DNA of 7,852 nucleotides from an uncultured Klebsiella sp. (GTDB lineage: Bacteria > Pseudomonadota > Gammaproteobacteria > Enterobacterales > Enterobacteriaceae). A model generated the notes under the pieces. The model was not told the DNA's origin and did not search any database. It saw nothing but the letters and a program-made list of their open reading frames with translations. This document shows, one piece after another, positions 1-6,089 of this stretch (position 1 is the first letter of the stretch; the number at the start of each line of letters is the position of its first letter). Where the stretch lies: assembly GCA_902490055.1 (NCBI GenBank), contig CABUCP010000135.1, forward strand, positions 1 to 7,852, written 5' to 3'. A program made the position numbers and the translations under genes.

Positions 1-60
1 GATATACGGAAAAAGCGGACGCGTTCGTTTGCTTACGTTATGTTCAGATATCGGCAAAAT

Positions 61-66
61 GGAGGG
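61..66 (+). promoter_or_regulatory. Shine-Dalgarno deciding the start of the GH67-like gene
   Basis: GGAGGG sits seven bases before ATG 74. The reading frame is open from the left edge, with a TTG at 29 and an ATG at 59 in the same frame, but neither has a comparable ribosome-binding sequence. Residues encoded before 74 (…CSDIGKMEGET) do not look like a conserved extension. Bases 1-60 show no other gene. TATGTT at 39-44 could be a weak -10, but it has no good -35. Confidence 0.75.
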
Positions 67-73
67 CGAAACG

Positions 74-1741
74 ATGTGGGAAACGCGGGCGCTGGAGCTC
101 AACAATCAGGACATCTGGAACTGGTCATCAGCCTGTCGGTTGATTGAATACGCGGTTGAGCATGATTTTAATACCCTGGTGATCGGCCAGGCGGAACTGT
201 TCGGCAAGCTGGTGTCGCCGCAGGGCTATATGCCGTTTGACTTCAATGACCGGCTGTCGAGCCAGCAACGCGCGCGCTGTATTTATCTCAATTGCCTGGC
301 GCTGCGCTGTCGCGAGCAGGGACTGCGGTTTTACCTACAGGCGAAAGAGCTGAGTTTCCCCACTGAACTATTGTTAGCGCATCCGGAGCTTATGGATAGC
401 CCGCACGGCGTACGTTTTGATGTTGATTTCTGGAGCCGCTGGTTGACTGACAAGGTGCGCGCGGTGTGCCAGAGCGTCCCGGCACTGACGGGCTTGATTA
501 TCGCGCTCTCCAGCACCGATGGCCTGTTGCCGATCTCGCGCCCGCAGTGGGAAACTCCGGACCATGACGCCGGTGATGACCGCCCGCCGGCGCAAAGTTT
601 TGTCCTCTATCGCCGCTGTTTTAACGCCCTGAGCCAGGCGGTAGCGGCGCAAAATAAGCATCTGGTATTGCGGGTTTTCCCGGCCAGTAATGACGATCTC
701 GGTACGGTTCTGGATGCTATTGAACCGCTGCCGCCTGCGGTGTCGGTGTCGATCAAATTGACCCCGGAACGTTTCTGGCCGGCGTTTCCCAATAACCCGG
801 CGCTGCTGGCGGTGCAGACGCGGGACGTGTGGGTTGATATCGATCTTGCCGGGGAAGAGGTGGGCTGGGGCGTAATGCCGTTTTTGCGTATTGATGAACT
901 ACAGGGGCGGCTACTGTGGTGCCAAAGCCGAAATTCACGCATCAACGGCGCTATCTGTAAAGCCAGCTGGGAGAGTATCGATAACCACTGGATCCCCGGA
1001 ACCTTGAGCGAATGTAACCTGTTTGCCTGCAGTCAGCTGCTCGGGGAGGGGGCGGCAAAGAATCAGCAGCAGCTGCTTGAGCAATGGCTGGTGCAGCGCT
1101 ACGGCTGGTGCCCTCCGGAAAACATCGCGCGACAATTCCAGCTGCTTCTTGAGCAGGCGGCGCAGACGCTGTATCAGGCGATTTACGTCCGCGACCACGT
1201 TTTCCATCGCCATAGCCAACTGCCGGAAAGCTACGGCCAGGCGGTGTGGAGCCTGTACGGCCAGCTGGCTCGTAGCCACTGGCTACCGGGGTCGGCGCAG
1301 GATATCCATTTCACCCGCGACGATCCGCAGAAGTCGATGGTTAACCTCACGCAAATTGCGCAAGAAAAAGATGATGTGGCAAGCGGCGCGCAACGCCTGG
1401 GCGAAGAGGCGCTGGCGTTTGCCGAAACGGCGGATTTTCCCGCCGCGCTGGCGCGGCAGTGGCGCGAAGAGTGGCAGGGGCTGGCGCTCTACTGTCAGCT
1501 GTTTACCCACGCGCAGAAAGCCTTCTTCACCCTGCATTTCGCCCGCGAGGTGGAAAATAGCTGGAGCATGCGGGAAATTTGTCACATTAATGTGCAGGCG
1601 CTGTATCGTTGCGCATCAGAAATGGAAACCCTCTGCCAGCAGATGGTTGAGGCGTCGCCGGCGTTCTACGTGATGTTCGATCCCGGGCGGGTACGCAGTC
1701 TCGCCGATAGCCTGAGCACCGAGCTAACGGCGCTCAGGTAG
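74..1741 (+). CDS. GH67-like (alpha-glucuronidase-type) putative glycosidase
   Basis: Encodes 555 residues with no signal peptide or membrane segment, so probably cytoplasmic. No family can be named with certainty, but the order of motifs parallels GH67 alpha-glucuronidases, compared from memory. A TIM-barrel-like start lies at residues 18-40. LTGLIIALSSTDG (138-150) resembles the strand carrying the GH67 acid (..KANSEGQ..). SIKLTPERF (226-234) resembles IKNGPIDF. DIDLAGEEVG (255-264) resembles QITQEYTG. HWIPGTLSECNLFA (305-318) followed by EQWLVQRYGW (336-345) resembles the start of the GH67 C-terminal domain. The N-terminal GH67 domain is absent (GH67 is usually near 700 residues). The presumed acid Glu is Asp149 and the first base Asp is Arg233, while Glu261 is kept. 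The frame is open back to the window edge, including a TTG at 29, but GGAGGG seven bases before ATG 74 fixes the start. It converges on the GH105 gene with 5 bp between the stops. A role on glucuronyl or galacturonyl side groups is inferred. Confidence 0.78.
   Translation: MWETRALELNNQDIWNWSSACRLIEYAVEHDFNTLVIGQAELFGKLVSPQGYMPFDFNDRLSSQQRARCIYLNCLALRCREQGLRFYLQAKELSFPTELLLAHPELMDSPHGVRFDVDFWSRWLTDKVRAVCQSVPALTGLIIALSSTDGLLPISRPQWETPDHDAGDDRPPAQSFVLYRRCFNALSQAVAAQNKHLVLRVFPASNDDLGTVLDAIEPLPPAVSVSIKLTPERFWPAFPNNPALLAVQTRDVWVDIDLAGEEVGWGVMPFLRIDELQGRLLWCQSRNSRINGAICKASWESIDNHWIPGTLSECNLFACSQLLGEGAAKNQQQLLEQWLVQRYGWCPPENIARQFQLLLEQAAQTLYQAIYVRDHVFHRHSQLPESYGQAVWSLYGQLARSHWLPGSAQDIHFTRDDPQKSMVNLTQIAQEKDDVASGAQRLGEEALAFAETADFPAALARQWREEWQGLALYCQLFTHAQKAFFTLHFAREVENSWSMREICHINVQALYRCASEMETLCQQMVEASPAFYVMFDPGRVRSLADSLSTELTALR
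1711..1738. other. Inverted repeat at the convergent gene ends
   Basis: CCTGAGC (1711-1717) and GCTCAGG (1732-1738) form a perfect 7-bp stem with a 14-nt loop, in the last codons of the GH67-like gene and just past the end of the minus-strand GH105 gene. Only 5 bp separate the two stop codons, so any terminator must lie in coding sequence. Neither side has a run of T, so intrinsic termination here is doubtful. Confidence 0.3.
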
Positions 1742-1746
1742 CCGCG

Positions 1747-2844
1747 TTAAAGAGTGCGATGCAGGGCTTCGACCAGACACAGCATCGCCATTGCCTGGCC
1801 GTAGGGCATGGCGGTTAGCGCAATGTTGCGATAGTGGTCGAGGTCGGCGCCCATCGCCGTGCCGAACGAGACTTGGGTGAGTTCTCCCTGCGGCGAGATA
1901 TGGTCGACAATGCCCTGGAAGGCCCGCTCGGCAACCGGTAAAAAGGCGTCGTCAAGATAGCCGAGGCGCACGGCCTTAAAGATGCCGGCGGCAAACCCCG
2001 CCGTTGCCGAAGCTTCCTGATAGCTATGCGGATCGTTAAGCAGAGTTGGCCATAGTCCGTTTTCTCCCTGGCATAGGGCGAGCGCGTTGACCTGAATACG
2101 CAGCGTATTTTGTAACTGACGGTAGAAGGCGTCATGTTCGTCAAGATTGAGCATCTCCAGCAGTTCCGGGATCGCCAGCGTTATCCAGCTATTACCGCGC
2201 GCCCACAGCGCGCCGGCGAAATGGTGCCTGCCGTCGAAGTGCCAGCCGTGAAACCACAGTCCGCTCTGGCGGTCGCTCAGGTAGTGCAGATGCTGCAAAA
2301 ACTGAAATTTTGCTTCCTCCACCCAGCGCGGTTTATCAAACATCTTGCCGAGCATGGCCAGCGGCAGCACTGCCATCATCAAAGTATCGTCCCAAATCTG
2401 CTGCTGGTGCGCGCTTTCGTAGGTGACGTGTTGCAGGCAACCTTCATCGGTGCGCGGCATCTGGCGGTAGATGGCGTCGCCCCAGCATTCGAGGTAGGCG
2501 CGCCAGTCGCTGCGCGGCTCCTGTTGATAGCGCAGCGCCAGAGTTAAGAACGGGCATGCGGTATTGATATTTTTCTCCGGCGTACCTTCGGCGAAGCGGT
2601 TGCTGAACCAGTCATCGATAAGCTGAAGGGCGCGGGGAGAACCGGTCAACTGCTGATAGCGAAACAGGCCGAACAGGCCGATACCGTGCGTCCACTCCCA
2701 GCCTTCCCAGCCTTTGGTATCGATCACCCGTCCATCCGCCAGCCGCTGAAGGTACTGGCCGCTATCGTCGGCAATGGCGGTTAAGTTATCGATCAACGTT
2801 TCGATAAGCAGCAGGGTTTCAGGACGGTTGATTTTCGGCGACAT
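1747..2844 (-). CDS. GH105 unsaturated rhamnogalacturonyl/glucuronyl hydrolase (RhiN/YteR type)
   Basis: A 365-residue, probably cytoplasmic enzyme with no signal peptide; family members are typically 350-380 residues. GH105 enzymes hydrate the 4,5-unsaturated uronic acid at the non-reducing end of lyase products. RhiN/YteR types release it from rhamnose, giving a keto-deoxy-uronate and rhamnose. Visible signatures of the (alpha/alpha)6 barrel are GWEGWEWTHGIGLFGL (45-60), the catalytic-loop motif QIWDDTLMM (149-157, with Asp152/Asp153 the candidate general acid), WFHGWHFDG (197-205) and WARGNSW (214-220). The last is usually written W.RGNGW. The start MSPKINRP was chosen because AAGGAA lies about seven bases before its ATG (2851-2856 on the plus strand); the frame extends further, to 2964, but that stretch overlaps the symporter coding sequence and is Arg/Pro-rich. 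Its start overlaps the symporter's end by 26 nt, implying co-translation. The exact substrate (rhamnogalacturonan versus another uronide) is inferred from the partner genes. Confidence 0.92.
   Translation of the reverse strand: MSPKINRPETLLLIETLIDNLTAIADDSGQYLQRLADGRVIDTKGWEGWEWTHGIGLFGLFRYQQLTGSPRALQLIDDWFSNRFAEGTPEKNINTACPFLTLALRYQQEPRSDWRAYLECWGDAIYRQMPRTDEGCLQHVTYESAHQQQIWDDTLMMAVLPLAMLGKMFDKPRWVEEAKFQFLQHLHYLSDRQSGLWFHGWHFDGRHHFAGALWARGNSWITLAIPELLEMLNLDEHDAFYRQLQNTLRIQVNALALCQGENGLWPTLLNDPHSYQEASATAGFAAGIFKAVRLGYLDDAFLPVAERAFQGIVDHISPQGELTQVSFGTAMGADLDHYRNIALTAMPYGQAMAMLCLVEALHRTL
2819..2844 (-). other. 26-nt overlap joining symporter and GH105 genes
   Basis: The GH105 ATG (2844) lies inside the last codons of the symporter gene, whose TGA is at 2821-2819. 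The frames differ, and an AAGGAA ribosome-binding sequence for GH105 is embedded in the symporter coding sequence. This indicates one transcript and probable translational coupling. Confidence 0.85.
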
Positions 2845-4333
2845 AATGACTTCCTTGCGGTGAGATGGCGGCAGCGTGCTGCCACGGGGCGTTGCTGTGC
2901 GGATGACCGGTGAGCAGTTCAATGGTTTCGCGCGTCTGCGGGCTGGCGTCCTGCGGTAGACCACCGGCGCGCAGGCGTTCCAGTTCGCTAATCAGAACCT
3001 GGTGGCGCGGCTGGCTTAAGCGGAACCGAAAAGCGCCGTACATCGCCAGAATCGCCAGCAGGCCGGGGCCGACGAGGAACACCCACCAGATACCGTTGAG
3101 AGCGGCGGTATTTTGCGCCGCCGCGCCTTTGGTAAAGCCAAACGCCTCCAGCGCCAGGCCAACGATAAACAGCGCCAGCGCCTGGGAGAATTTGCGCGTT
3201 AGCATCATCACGCCGGCGTAAATGCCTTCACGCCGCACGCCGGTATAGGCTTCATCGACATCGGGTAAAAAGTTGTAGACGTTCCACGGGATCAAATAGG
3301 TGCCGCCGCGAGCGATGCCCATCACCATCGCGCCGCCGAGCAGCAGCCAGGAGAGATGGTTGAAAGAGGCGGTCAGCTGGCTGAACCACAGCAGCGCGCA
3401 GATAATCAGCGCGATGGCCAGCTTATAGGCATTGCCGTTGCCGACGCGGATGCATAGCCAGGTAAAGAAGGGAATGGCGAAGAACTGGAATAGCGTCATC
3501 AGGCTCATCGCCTGCGAGGCCAGCGAGGTGCCGACGCGCAGCACGTAGGTCATGTAGTGCATAAATAACGAGCCGAAAATATCCAGCGCCACCGCGCCGC
3601 CGACGTACATCATGATATGAATGCGGAAAGTGCGTAGACGGAAAGTCGAGGCCATTTCCCGATACAGCGAACGCAAGGTTTTACTCAATCCCTGCTGCGT
3701 CTGCGGCGGCGGTAGGTTGTCACGTTCCCAGGTACCGCGCCAAACGAAGATCCACGGCAGAGCGAAGAGTAGCGCAAAGATAATACCGATATAGAGAAAC
3801 GCCTGCGATTTATCGGCGACGTGGGCCATGATCTGCCCGGGGATCAGCGCGGCGAGAAAGGCCGTTGCCTGCGCGAACAGCATTCGCGCGCCGGACATTT
3901 TCGAGCGCAGATCGTAGCGCGACGTCATCTCGGCCGGCAGCGTATCGTAAGGCACCATCAGCAGGGTGAAAACGGTGCTGAACAGCAGGTAGGTGCCGAG
4001 ATACCACGCATAGCCAAACCCGCTAATCCACATTAACGCGAAACAGAGCGACAGCGGCGCGCCGAGAATAAAGAAGATCCGCCGCCGCCCCCAGCGGGTA
4101 CGGATATTGTCGGTGATGTAGCCCATCACCGGGTCGGTGATGCCGTCCCAAATTTTGGCGATGGCGAAAATAGACGCCGCGGCGGCAGGGGATAGCCCGG
4201 CGACTTCGATATAAAAGTAGAGCAGCCACAGGCCGGTAATGGTCATTGCGCCGCTGCCGAAAATATCGCCCATCCCCCAGCAGAGGATGTGGCGGGTGTT
4301 GACTTCGCGTGGTGGGGGTACTGTCCTCGTCAT
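2819..4333 (-). CDS. GPH-family sugar:cation symporter (RhiT/TogT-like, predicted oligouronide uptake)
   Basis: A 504-residue inner-membrane transporter with about twelve hydrophobic segments, of the glycoside-pentoside-hexuronide:cation symporter (MelB-like) branch of the MFS. The family signature is clear. After the first helix comes IWDGITDPVMGYITDN (61-76) and then RTRWGRRR (78-85), matching the MelB-type cation and loop 2-3 region. A second family motif, DVDEAYTGVRREGIYAG (358-374), follows helix 10. A hydrophilic tail of about 65 residues (440-504) ends the protein. The start MTRTVPPP (ATG at 4333) has a weak AAGAGA about eight bases upstream. The frame runs on to 4405 without a better ribosome-binding site, and the signature helices begin soon after residue 15. 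It is the first gene of a two-gene unit with the GH105 hydrolase, as rhiT-rhiN are in Dickeya. Substrate is therefore inferred as rhamnogalacturonan or other pectin oligosaccharides; the sequence alone does not prove this. Confidence 0.9.
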   Translation of the reverse strand: MTRTVPPPREVNTRHILCWGMGDIFGSGAMTITGLWLLYFYIEVAGLSPAAAASIFAIAKIWDGITDPVMGYITDNIRTRWGRRRIFFILGAPLSLCFALMWISGFGYAWYLGTYLLFSTVFTLLMVPYDTLPAEMTSRYDLRSKMSGARMLFAQATAFLAALIPGQIMAHVADKSQAFLYIGIIFALLFALPWIFVWRGTWERDNLPPPQTQQGLSKTLRSLYREMASTFRLRTFRIHIMMYVGGAVALDIFGSLFMHYMTYVLRVGTSLASQAMSLMTLFQFFAIPFFTWLCIRVGNGNAYKLAIALIICALLWFSQLTASFNHLSWLLLGGAMVMGIARGGTYLIPWNVYNFLPDVDEAYTGVRREGIYAGVMMLTRKFSQALALFIVGLALEAFGFTKGAAAQNTAALNGIWWVFLVGPGLLAILAMYGAFRFRLSQPRHQVLISELERLRAGGLPQDASPQTRETIELLTGHPHSNAPWQHAAAISPQGSHYVAENQPS

Positions 4334-4381
4334 TGGAATATCTCTTGTATAAGGAAAGCGAGGTTGCACAGTAAAAGAGGG

Positions 4382-4403
4382 GGCGGCGGGCGAAAATGCC
4401 GCC
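4382..4403 (-). other. Leader hairpin upstream of the symporter gene
   Basis: GGCGGC (4382-4387) and GCCGCC (4398-4403) pair around a 10-nt loop. In the symporter transcript this would lie about 50-70 nt before the start codon and is followed by CCCCTCTTTTAC, a pyrimidine-rich run. It could be a structured leader or a weak attenuator. Only the pairing is seen; any function is inference. Confidence 0.25.
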
Positions 4404-4465
4404 AAACCGTTTTTTGCGCCAATCTGCGAGCGCCGGGCAAAATGGCGAACAAATGAAATAAACCT

Positions 4466-4481
4466 CGTGATTTACCTCACG
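4466..4481. promoter_or_regulatory. CRP (cAMP receptor protein) binding site, predicted
   Basis: CGTGA-TTTACC-TCACG keeps the full CRP core GTGA-N6-TCAC with symmetric arms; only the outermost T/A pair of the consensus is replaced, by C/G. It lies 133 bp from the symporter ATG and 214 bp from the GH28 ATG, between the two divergent units. It would sit at -41.5 for a symporter promoter starting near 4432. It would be centred about -50 from the GH28 extended -10 promoter, which is not a classical activating spacing. CRP control is usual for pectin-use genes in enterobacteria. Confidence 0.6.
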
Positions 4482-4508
4482 TCTTTCGCGATGGTTAAGG
4501 TTCAGAAC

Positions 4509-4517
4509 TGTGATAAT
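4509..4517 (+). promoter_or_regulatory. Extended -10 promoter element toward GH28
   Basis: TGTGATAAT fits TGn-TATAAT with one mismatch in the hexamer (GATAAT). The -35 position (4489-4494, CGATGG) is poor, as is common for extended -10 promoters. The predicted start near 4524 leaves a leader of about 170 nt containing the 24-bp palindrome. A second weak candidate -10, TATTTT at 4610-4615, would start just before that palindrome. Confidence 0.4.
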
Positions 4518-4627
4518 GGCCTGATTTCCGTTTTTGCCGGTCGCCAGGTTTGCGTATGTGGTCACGTTTTATCCCACACCGCCGAGGTGAATGTGAAACG
4601 GCCCGCAGATATTTTAGCGACCACTCA

Positions 4628-4651
4628 TTTCCCCCTACGCGTGGTGGGAAA
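4628..4651. promoter_or_regulatory. 24-bp imperfect palindrome, candidate operator for GH28 gene
   Basis: The left arm TTTCCCCCTACG and the right arm CGTGGTGGGAAA are complementary at 10 of 12 positions and are centred on ACGCGT. The palindrome ends 43 bp before the GH28 ATG, a position from which a bound repressor could block transcription. It is not a CRP, PurR or KdgR consensus. The regulator is unknown; LacI-type operators often have a central CG, but this is only suggestive. Confidence 0.4.
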
Positions 4652-4694
4652 GAAGATGATGAGATAGCCTCCCTATTGCTGCTCAGGACATGCT

Positions 4695-6035
4695 ATGAAC
4701 ATTCATCTTTCGCCCCTCCGCCCGCATGCGGATGGCGTGACTCCCGATACCGAACGCTTTCAGCAGGCGCTGGACCAACTGGCGCAGGCCGGCGGCGGCA
4801 CGCTGGTGGTGGAGAGCGGTAGATACGCGCTCGGCGGTTTACGGATAGGGTCGAATACCTGCCTGTGGTTGTCGCCGGGCGCCGAGCTTGTCGTCAGCGA
4901 AAACTATGACGACTTTAATCAGGCAACGGCGCTGAGCCGTGCGGAGTGTTCAGACCGCGCCTTTCTTTATGCCCTGGATGCGCAAAATATTACGATTGGC
5001 GGCGGCGGCGAGATATACGGTAGCGCCGACGGTTGGTTTTCCCGCAGCGTTGATGCGATGGGCTATCGCACGCCGGCCACGGCGCGCCCGCGCATGATTT
5101 TACTTGAGAACTGCCGCGGCGTTCGGCTGGAAAATATCACCGTACGCCATGCGCCGATGTGGACTATTCATCTGGTCTCTTGCACCGGCGTGGTGGTTGA
5201 CGGGATCACCGTCGATAACGATTTGACGATGGCCAATACCGATGCGCTGGACATCGACAGCTGCCAGCAGGTGCATATCGCCAATAGCTATTTCAGCGCT
5301 GCGGATGACGCCATCTGCCTGAAAACTACCGCTAAGCCTGCGCGGATCCAGCGCCCGCTGCGCCAGGTGACGATCGTCAACTGCACGCTGCGCTCAAAAA
5401 GCTGCGCCTTTAAAATCGGCACTGAAACCTGGCAGGATATTGAAGATGTGCTGGTGAGCAACTGCACCATCTTTGATTCCAACCGCGGCATTGGATTGAT
5501 CTCCCGCGACGGCGGGCGGCTGCGACGGATGATCTTTAGCGGCATTACGTTTGACTGCGTCAGCGCGCCGGCCTGTCACTGGGGGGAGGCGGATCCGGTG
5601 TTTCTCTCCGCACGGCGTCGCGATCCGGCGATTGAACCCGGCGAGATCTCCCGGATCCAGTTCCGCGGCCTGGTCGGCGAGTGCGAAGGGGCGATAAACC
5701 TGCACAGTGAAACGCCAGGTAGGATCCAGCGCATTCTGTTTGACGGCCTGCAGCTGACCCAGAAGGTAAACCCGGCGGCGGAGCAGGGGCTTTACGATAT
5801 ACGCCCGCCGTGTAATCCGCAGGCGCCGACCGGGATGGGCCTGGACAACGCCTGGTGTCTGAATCCGCAAAGCGGCCGCGCCTGGGGCGTGGAATCTTAT
5901 CCCGGGGGATTACCGGTGCTGTATGCCAACGGCGTGGCCGATCTGACGCTACGCGAGTGGGATTATCAGCGGCCGATACCGCTACCTGCCGGCTGGAACG
6001 CGAATGCGCTGTGTGTGGAAAACGTCGAAGAGTAA
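4695..6035 (+). CDS. GH28 family glycosidase, cytoplasmic (polygalacturonase/rhamnogalacturonan hydrolase superfamily)
   Basis: A 446-residue right-handed beta-helix enzyme of the pectin-degrading GH28 family. The N-terminal block DTERFQQAL (18-26), GGGTLVVESGRY (33-44) and LWLSPGAELVVSE (57-69) is the typical GH28 entry. Catalytic-region motifs are NTDALDIDS (181-189) and SAADDAICLK (201-210), giving Asp183 and Asp204/Asp205 as the acid/base cluster. Where polygalacturonases have a G-H-G motif, this protein has SCAFKIGTET (236-245) with no His, and the usual R-I-K motif is replaced by LISRDGG (268-274). From memory, K-[IF]-G-T-E is found in GH28 members acting on rhamnogalacturonan or as exo-enzymes rather than in endo-polygalacturonases. 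There is no signal peptide, so it should act on imported oligosaccharides. AGGA lies six bases before ATG 4695. The gene ends in tandem stops TAATAA and is transcribed divergently from the symporter operon. The exact linkage cleaved is unknown. Confidence 0.92.
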   Translation: MNIHLSPLRPHADGVTPDTERFQQALDQLAQAGGGTLVVESGRYALGGLRIGSNTCLWLSPGAELVVSENYDDFNQATALSRAECSDRAFLYALDAQNITIGGGGEIYGSADGWFSRSVDAMGYRTPATARPRMILLENCRGVRLENITVRHAPMWTIHLVSCTGVVVDGITVDNDLTMANTDALDIDSCQQVHIANSYFSAADDAICLKTTAKPARIQRPLRQVTIVNCTLRSKSCAFKIGTETWQDIEDVLVSNCTIFDSNRGIGLISRDGGRLRRMIFSGITFDCVSAPACHWGEADPVFLSARRRDPAIEPGEISRIQFRGLVGECEGAINLHSETPGRIQRILFDGLQLTQKVNPAAEQGLYDIRPPCNPQAPTGMGLDNAWCLNPQSGRAWGVESYPGGLPVLYANGVADLTLREWDYQRPIPLPAGWNANALCVENVEE

Positions 6036-6058
6036 TAAATAGGCTAAGACAGGAGATT

Positions 6059-6080
6059 GCCCCGGCGACTTCACCGGGGC
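6059..6080. terminator. GC hairpin between convergent GH28 and purN, weak terminator
   Basis: GCCCCGG (6059-6065) and CCGGGGC (6074-6080) form a perfect 7-bp GC stem with an 8-nt loop. It lies in the 54-bp gap between the convergent GH28 and purN stops, starting about 10 nt past the purN end. Neither side carries a strong T run (AATCTCCT on the purN side), so its strength is uncertain. It could serve both genes. Confidence 0.5.
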
Positions 6081-6089
6081 ACGACTCGC

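Larger units (their letters stand above)
4334..4694. other. Divergent regulatory region between symporter operon and GH28 gene
   Basis: This 361-bp stretch separates the starts of the minus-strand symporter operon and the plus-strand GH28 gene. I see no convincing gene in it; the short frames opening at 4467 and 4550 lack ribosome-binding sites. It is locally AT-richer than the flanking genes. It holds a CRP-type dyad (4466-4481), an extended -10 toward GH28 (4509-4517), a 24-bp imperfect palindrome (4628-4651) and a leader hairpin on the symporter side (4382-4403). For the symporter, CATTTT (minus strand, 4444-4439) is a weak -10. It falls where the CRP dyad would be centred at -41.5, the class II position. 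Confidence 0.8.

Noticed and set aside
1023..1673. 216-residue open frame inside the GH67-like gene
   Set aside because: Its translation is Arg/Ser/Cys-rich, typical of an out-of-frame reading of a GC-rich gene, and it has no ribosome-binding site.
2845..2964. 40-residue N-terminal extension of the GH105 protein
   Set aside because: It lies wholly within the symporter coding sequence, is Arg/Pro-rich, and has no ribosome-binding site as good as that of the ATG at 2844.
4451..4473. Possible KdgR box (AAATGAAAT followed by a degenerate right arm)
   Set aside because: The left half matches the KdgR consensus, but the right half (TCGTGATTT) matches poorly and the spacing is off. KdgR control is plausible biologically but not supported by the sequence.
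4557..4578. TGTGG and CCACA inverted repeat
   Set aside because: The arms are only 5 bp with 12 bp between them, which does not fit CRP spacing; chance is likely.
4467..4667. 66-residue frame in the divergent regulatory region
   Set aside because: Its GTG start lies inside the CRP dyad, it has no ribosome-binding site, and the product resembles nothing I know.
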